This document shows, piece after piece, positions 60,532 through 64,000 of a stretch of DNA of 64,000 nt. How positions within the stretch are numbered: position 1 is the first letter of the stretch; every line of letters begins with the position of its first letter. The translations under genes and the position numbers were made by a program. The notes below the pieces were generated by a model. It did no database searches. It saw only the letters and a list, made by a program, of their open reading frames with translations, and was not told the origin of the DNA. Origin of the DNA: Bacillota bacterium. GTDB lineage: Bacteria > Bacillota_A > Clostridia > Lachnospirales > Lachnospiraceae. The stretch is taken from positions 248,001-312,000 of the forward strand of contig JAEYMU010000057.1 of assembly GCA_023407175.1 (NCBI GenBank). Direction: 5' to 3'.

Positions 60532-62910
60532 CTAATCCTTGAATATAAAATAATAGCTTTCTTCCTGCGCTGTCATAAAGGAGATAATTCCACATTCAAG
60601 GCTGTACTCCATACTATTTCCCTCCCGGTCCGTAATCCTTGCCGGTTCCGCTTTTATCCTGCATAGCCCGCCCTTCCCGGAATGGAGCACCAGCCTGGTC
60701 AGTCTGCCCTCTGTCCAGGCTGCATCCAGGGCAAAACCGTTTCTTGCACAAAGCCCCTGAAAGCTTCCGTTATTCCAAACCTCCGGAATTGCAGGAAGCA
60801 CACTGATATAATCCATATGGCTTTGGAGCAGCATTTCGGCTATGGCCGAGGTCCCTCCGAAATTACCGTCGATCTGGAAGGGCGGATGCATATCCCAAAG
60901 ATTATCATTTGTACAGTCCTTTAACAGTCCGGCAAATAATTTGTATGCCCGTTCGCCATCTCCGGTTCTTGACCAAAGAAGTGCCTTCATAGCCCTTCCC
61001 CAGCCAGTGGACTCATCTCCTCTGGAATTCAGGGAAGCCTTCGCAGCCGCAAGCAGCTCCGGTGTCCCATAGTTAATCCCTTTGCCGGGATAAAGGCCCA
61101 ACAGGTGGGAGGTATGCCGGTGATGCGGGTCAACCTGGCTGAAGTCAAAACCTGTCTCATCCTCCTCAAACCATTCCTTTAAAAAGCCCGTTTTTTCACT
61201 GACCTGATAGGGCTTTAGCTGCGTAACCATTGCTTCCGCGGTATGGCGCAAATCCGCATCGGTATTCAAAACGGCGGCTGCCGTTATAAAATCAAGGAAT
61301 AACTGCTCAATCAAGGATTGCTCATAGGTATTTCCGATGGTTACCGGACCATGCTCCGGCGAATAGGAGGGGGAGGATACCAGCCGATCCTGCTTGGGTT
61401 CATATTGAAGCTCCTGAATATAGAATTTGACACTCTCCCTCATAATCGGATAGATACGATTTCTTAAATAGTCCTGATCCCCGGTAAACTCATAATATTC
61501 CCACAGGTTTTGATCCAGCCAGGCACAGGCTGCCGACGACCAGCCCCAATAGAAATCCCAGCCCGGACAGGTCCAGCCAAAGGGCGTACTCTGAGTATGT
61601 GCAATCCAGCCATTCTCCGGATTTGCCTCATCCGATACGATATTATAATACTCCCCTGCGGTGATACGGCCCGGCTCGCGAAGGCCGTCCACATAGTCTA
61701 CCAGAGGGATTGCCGTCTCTGCGAGATTGGTCACATAGGCCGGCCAATAATTCATCTGGAGGTTGACATTGATATGATAGTCACAGGCCCAGGGCGGGGT
61801 ATTGGATTCGTTCCACACCCCTTGAAGATTGGCCGGAAGTGTGCCCGGCCGACTGGAGGAAATCAACAGGTATCGTCCATATTGGAAATACAGCTCTTCC
61901 AAATATCTGTCCTGCTCCCTGTCCGGCCGGCACCTTTCTTTATATTCCTTCAGAAGCTCTCCGGTGGGGGACTCACAGGAACAGCCGTCAAGATTTATGT
62001 TGACTCTGCCAAATAATTCTTTGTAATCTGCCAGGTGTTCCTCCTTTAACCTGTCATAGCCCTTCCTGACAGCAGCCTCTAATACAGGAACAACCAGCTC
62101 CTTCGGCTTGCAGCCGCTTCGATAGACGGGATATTGATTGGCATAATCGGTTGCGGCATGAAAGTAAAGAACTACCTCGTCCGCTTCCTCAATCTGTATG
62201 GTATTGTCCCTGGCAGTCAGTTTTCCTCCCTCAATCAGGAATTTAAACTGTCCCTCATAACGAAGTCCGTTATCCGTAATTTCTCCGTAGCAAAGCAGCG
62301 TATCACTTTCAGCCCTGACCACCGCCCCCTCCTGGGTCTTTGACAGTGAGGCCTTCAGACTGATTGTCCCCTTCCTGTTTGCGGTAAATCTTGCGGCAAT
62401 AACACGCCCCGGATAGCTTGCAAAATATTCTCTTACATATCTTGTATCCCCGCAGGTGAATTCAACACCTGCCAGTGACTCGTCAATATCAAGGTAACGC
62501 CTGTAGCCTGTGGCCTTTTCCTCCGTGAGCTCCTCGAATTCTAACAGCAAGCTGCCAAAAACCTGATATGCACCATAGCCCTCCGATACTCCCGTGAGTC
62601 TTTGAACCAGCATCGCTGCTTTCTCACTCTCTCCGGCAGTAAGGGCCTTTCGGATTTCCATCAGATACCGATAAGAGTTTTCCTCCTTGTTACCGCCCCG
62701 ATAGTCCGGGCGGCTCTTTGCAGGCCCTCCGGTCCAGAAGGTTTTTTCATTCAGTACCAGAACCTCTTCATGGATTCCACCATAAATCGTAGCTCCCAGA
62801 TATGCATTACCAATGGGCAGCACCTCAGTCTCCCAGGCCTTGGCCGGTTTCGTATACCATAGTACATGCTTTTGCTTTGGTGCAGTGTTTTCTATTTTGT
62901 TAAGACACAT
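60532..62910 (-). CDS. GH95 alpha-L-fucosidase
   Basis: A 792-residue family 95 enzyme that inverts alpha-1,2-linked fucose or galactose residues. It begins LWYTKPAKAWETEVLPIGNAYLGATIYGG, has WNESNTPPWACDYHINVNLQMNYWPAY with the catalytic Asn pair, HTQSTPFGW, and RHTSHLLGLYPG near the C-terminus. No signal peptide. I choose ATG 62910, nine bases after GGAG; an upstream TTG reading is also possible. It is convergent with the BlaR1-type gene and may act on imported fucosylated sugars. Confidence 0.88.
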   Translation of the reverse strand: MCLNKIENTAPKQKHVLWYTKPAKAWETEVLPIGNAYLGATIYGGIHEEVLVLNEKTFWTGGPAKSRPDYRGGNKEENSYRYLMEIRKALTAGESEKAAMLVQRLTGVSEGYGAYQVFGSLLLEFEELTEEKATGYRRYLDIDESLAGVEFTCGDTRYVREYFASYPGRVIAARFTANRKGTISLKASLSKTQEGAVVRAESDTLLCYGEITDNGLRYEGQFKFLIEGGKLTARDNTIQIEEADEVVLYFHAATDYANQYPVYRSGCKPKELVVPVLEAAVRKGYDRLKEEHLADYKELFGRVNINLDGCSCESPTGELLKEYKERCRPDREQDRYLEELYFQYGRYLLISSSRPGTLPANLQGVWNESNTPPWACDYHINVNLQMNYWPAYVTNLAETAIPLVDYVDGLREPGRITAGEYYNIVSDEANPENGWIAHTQSTPFGWTCPGWDFYWGWSSAACAWLDQNLWEYYEFTGDQDYLRNRIYPIMRESVKFYIQELQYEPKQDRLVSSPSYSPEHGPVTIGNTYEQSLIEQLFLDFITAAAVLNTDADLRHTAEAMVTQLKPYQVSEKTGFLKEWFEEDETGFDFSQVDPHHRHTSHLLGLYPGKGINYGTPELLAAAKASLNSRGDESTGWGRAMKALLWSRTGDGERAYKLFAGLLKDCTNDNLWDMHPPFQIDGNFGGTSAIAEMLLQSHMDYISVLPAIPEVWNNGSFQGLCARNGFALDAAWTEGRLTRLVLHSGKGGLCRIKAEPARITDREGNSMEYSLECGIISFMTAQEESYYFIFKD

Positions 62911-63139
62911 TCTTATATTCTCCATTTCAACAGCATAATTAACCAAGATGTATTATCCATGAAACTGTTTCGTTAATCTACCCTCTGATTTAAACAGAAA
63001 CAACAGACTTATTTGACATTTTCAAAGATTCCGGGATAAATTGACACAAACCTTTTTGTGATGAAATAATTTACAATGGTATTTACAGTTTGCTGCATCA
63101 GCATAGGTAAATACCTATATATTACATAAAATCATATAA

Positions 63140-63169
63140 TTGGACATATGGAAACAAGCATGCTATAGT
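63140..63169 (+). promoter_or_regulatory. Promoter of the Mop gene
   Basis: TTGGAC (63140-63145) and TATAGT (63164-63169) with an 18-base spacer and an upstream TG. Between it and the start codon a GTGCAT/ATGCAC hairpin (63212-63248) lies before the ribosome binding site. The rest of the 354-base gap shows no gene. Confidence 0.65.
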
Positions 63170-63264
63170 CTAGTAAAGATTAGCAGAAACTATTTTTTTA
63201 TCACATATATGGTGCATCGTTTTCCCAACCGAAACCTATGGCATGCACAGGAATGGAGGAAATT

Positions 63265-63678
63265 ATGTTAAGTGCAAGAAATCAATTAAAAGGAACCATT
63301 GAAACAATAAAAGAAGGCGCCGTTAACGCAATCGTAATCCTGAAAACACAGGCAAATGAAACCATCACAGCCGGCATCTCTGTTGACGCTGTCAGGGAAC
63401 TTGAGCTTACACCCGGCAAGGAGGCCTATGCCGTGATAAAGGCTACCGAGGTAATGATCGGTATCGGTGATATGAAGCTTAGCGCGCGTAATCAACTGTC
63501 CGGTGAAATCATATCGGTAAAGGAAGGCGCTGTTAATGCCGCCGTAACTCTTAAGACAGACGGAGGAAGTCTGATTACAGCTAATATTTCCATAGCTGCT
63601 GTGAAGGAATTGGAACTTTCTGCCGGAGTTAAGGCAAAAGCAGTAATAAAAGCTTCTTCAGTTATGATCGGTATATAA
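63265..63678 (+). CDS. Tandem Mop molybdate-binding protein
   Basis: A 137-residue protein with two copies of the Mop/TOBE molybdate-binding unit (residues about 1-68 and 70-137), each ending AVIKA-type strands with VMIGI; the two start LSARNQL. Molbindins store molybdate or tungstate and pass it to cofactor synthesis. GGAGG lies five bases before ATG 63265; longer in-frame starts are not supported. Next to a LysR-type gene, which fits a molybdate regulon. Confidence 0.93.
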   Translation: MLSARNQLKGTIETIKEGAVNAIVILKTQANETITAGISVDAVRELELTPGKEAYAVIKATEVMIGIGDMKLSARNQLSGEIISVKEGAVNAAVTLKTDGGSLITANISIAAVKELELSAGVKAKAVIKASSVMIGI

Positions 63679-63778
63679 GTAAATATTTAATCTATCTGCT
63701 TCTTCCAGCTTAATCAAAAGCTGTCGTATGCTCCGATTCCGATATGGTTTCCCCTGGGAATGGGAATATGCGGCAGCC

Positions 63779-64000
63779 TTATGATATTTCGTGGCAAATA
63801 CCGATAAAAGCCTTCATTGCATCCGTCAAAAGCTTATTTCTATGGTAAGTGACAGCGAGCTTTCTGCTTAAATCCAAGGATTTTATTTTAACTTCCTTTA
63901 ATTCTCCCGCTTCTATCCTGTCCCGGACAAGCTGGTACGGCAATACAGCCACTCCCATATTATTTCTGGCAGCATTAATCAGGGCGGTCGTGCTGGTACT
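63779..64000 (-). CDS. LysR-type regulator, C-terminal end (partial)
   Basis: The minus strand encodes 73 residues before TAA (63779-63781), ending at the window edge, with the ligand-domain end ALINAARNNMGVAVLPYQLV of the LysR family. The helix-turn-helix lies outside the window. It is next to the Mop gene, a common place for a molybdate-linked LysR regulator; the ligand is not determined. Confidence 0.8.
   Translation of the reverse strand, partial: STSTTALINAARNNMGVAVLPYQLVRDRIEAGELKEVKIKSLDLSRKLAVTYHRNKLLTDAMKAFIGICHEIS

Noticed and set aside
63176..63264. Molybdenum-cofactor riboswitch before Mop
   Set aside because: The leader has one short hairpin but not the multi-stem consensus as I remember it.
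1..64000. CRISPR array, tRNA or rRNA genes, prophage, complete IS element
   Set aside because: I saw no regularly spaced repeats, no tRNA-like or rRNA-like stretch and no transposase, integrase or phage structural genes.

Overview
The window reads as chromosomal DNA of an anaerobic, low-to-moderate GC Firmicute, most likely a Lachnospiraceae/Clostridium cluster XIVa relative. This rests on strong purine-rich ribosome binding sites, frequent TTG/GTG starts, a tryptophan T-box, a TPP riboswitch, an energy-coupling-factor (ECF) transporter, PdxR-controlled pdxST, a Mop-type molybdenum protein, and protein families typical of gut and soil clostridia (DUF6179/DUF6323, GH95, GH31). The taxonomic call is an inference; there is no rRNA or tRNA gene, CRISPR array, prophage or complete insertion sequence.

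Region 1 (1-8211, minus strand) is a complete tryptophan operon: promoter, Trp-specific T-box leader with terminator, then trpE-trpG-trpD-trpC-trpF-trpB-trpA, and an extra divergent trpD paralogue at the end. Region 2 (8253-21286) is the most interesting part. A roughly 8.8-kb minus-strand unit runs from an ECF transporter (S, T and two ATPases) through a TrpF-like barrel protein lacking the catalytic cysteine, a PfkB kinase, a nucleoside hydrolase, a DMT permease, a HAD phosphatase and an iron alcohol dehydrogenase. A GntR/FadR-type regulator lies upstream, and a divergent plus-strand unit encodes an aminotransferase, a D-2-hydroxyacid dehydrogenase and a ribokinase-like kinase. Two nearly identical operator-like palindromes sit upstream of the two units, so I read them as one regulon for uptake and breakdown of a nucleoside-like or ribosylated compound that I cannot name. 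purE follows under its own promoter.

Region 3 (21917-33600) holds a small AT-rich patch with a helix-turn-helix protein and a gene fragment, a two-component system, an alpha-xylosidase-type GH31, a NagZ-like GH3 lipoprotein, a flavin/pyridoxamine-oxidase-like protein, a tocopherol-cyclase-like protein and an O-antigen-ligase-like membrane protein. Region 4 (33650-47220) contains pdxST with divergent pdxR, a second two-component system, a YgjP-type metalloprotease, two MITE-like structured elements, a small membrane protein whose ribosome binding site lies in a hairpin, a PfkB kinase, the DUF6179/DUF6323 pair, a candidate small RNA, and a TPP-riboswitch-controlled Nudix-tenA operon.

Region 5 (47372-64000) carries amt-glnK behind a leader hairpin, a P-loop kinase, a DMT exporter with a very histidine-rich tail, a SIMPL protein, a lytic transglycosylase, YqeY, serine acetyltransferase, a YtrA-type repressor with its ABC transporter and palindromic operator, a Cof-type phosphatase, a BlaI/BlaR1-type pair with twin operators, a GH95 alpha-fucosidase, a tandem Mop molybdate-binding protein, and the 3' end of a LysR-type regulator cut by the window edge.
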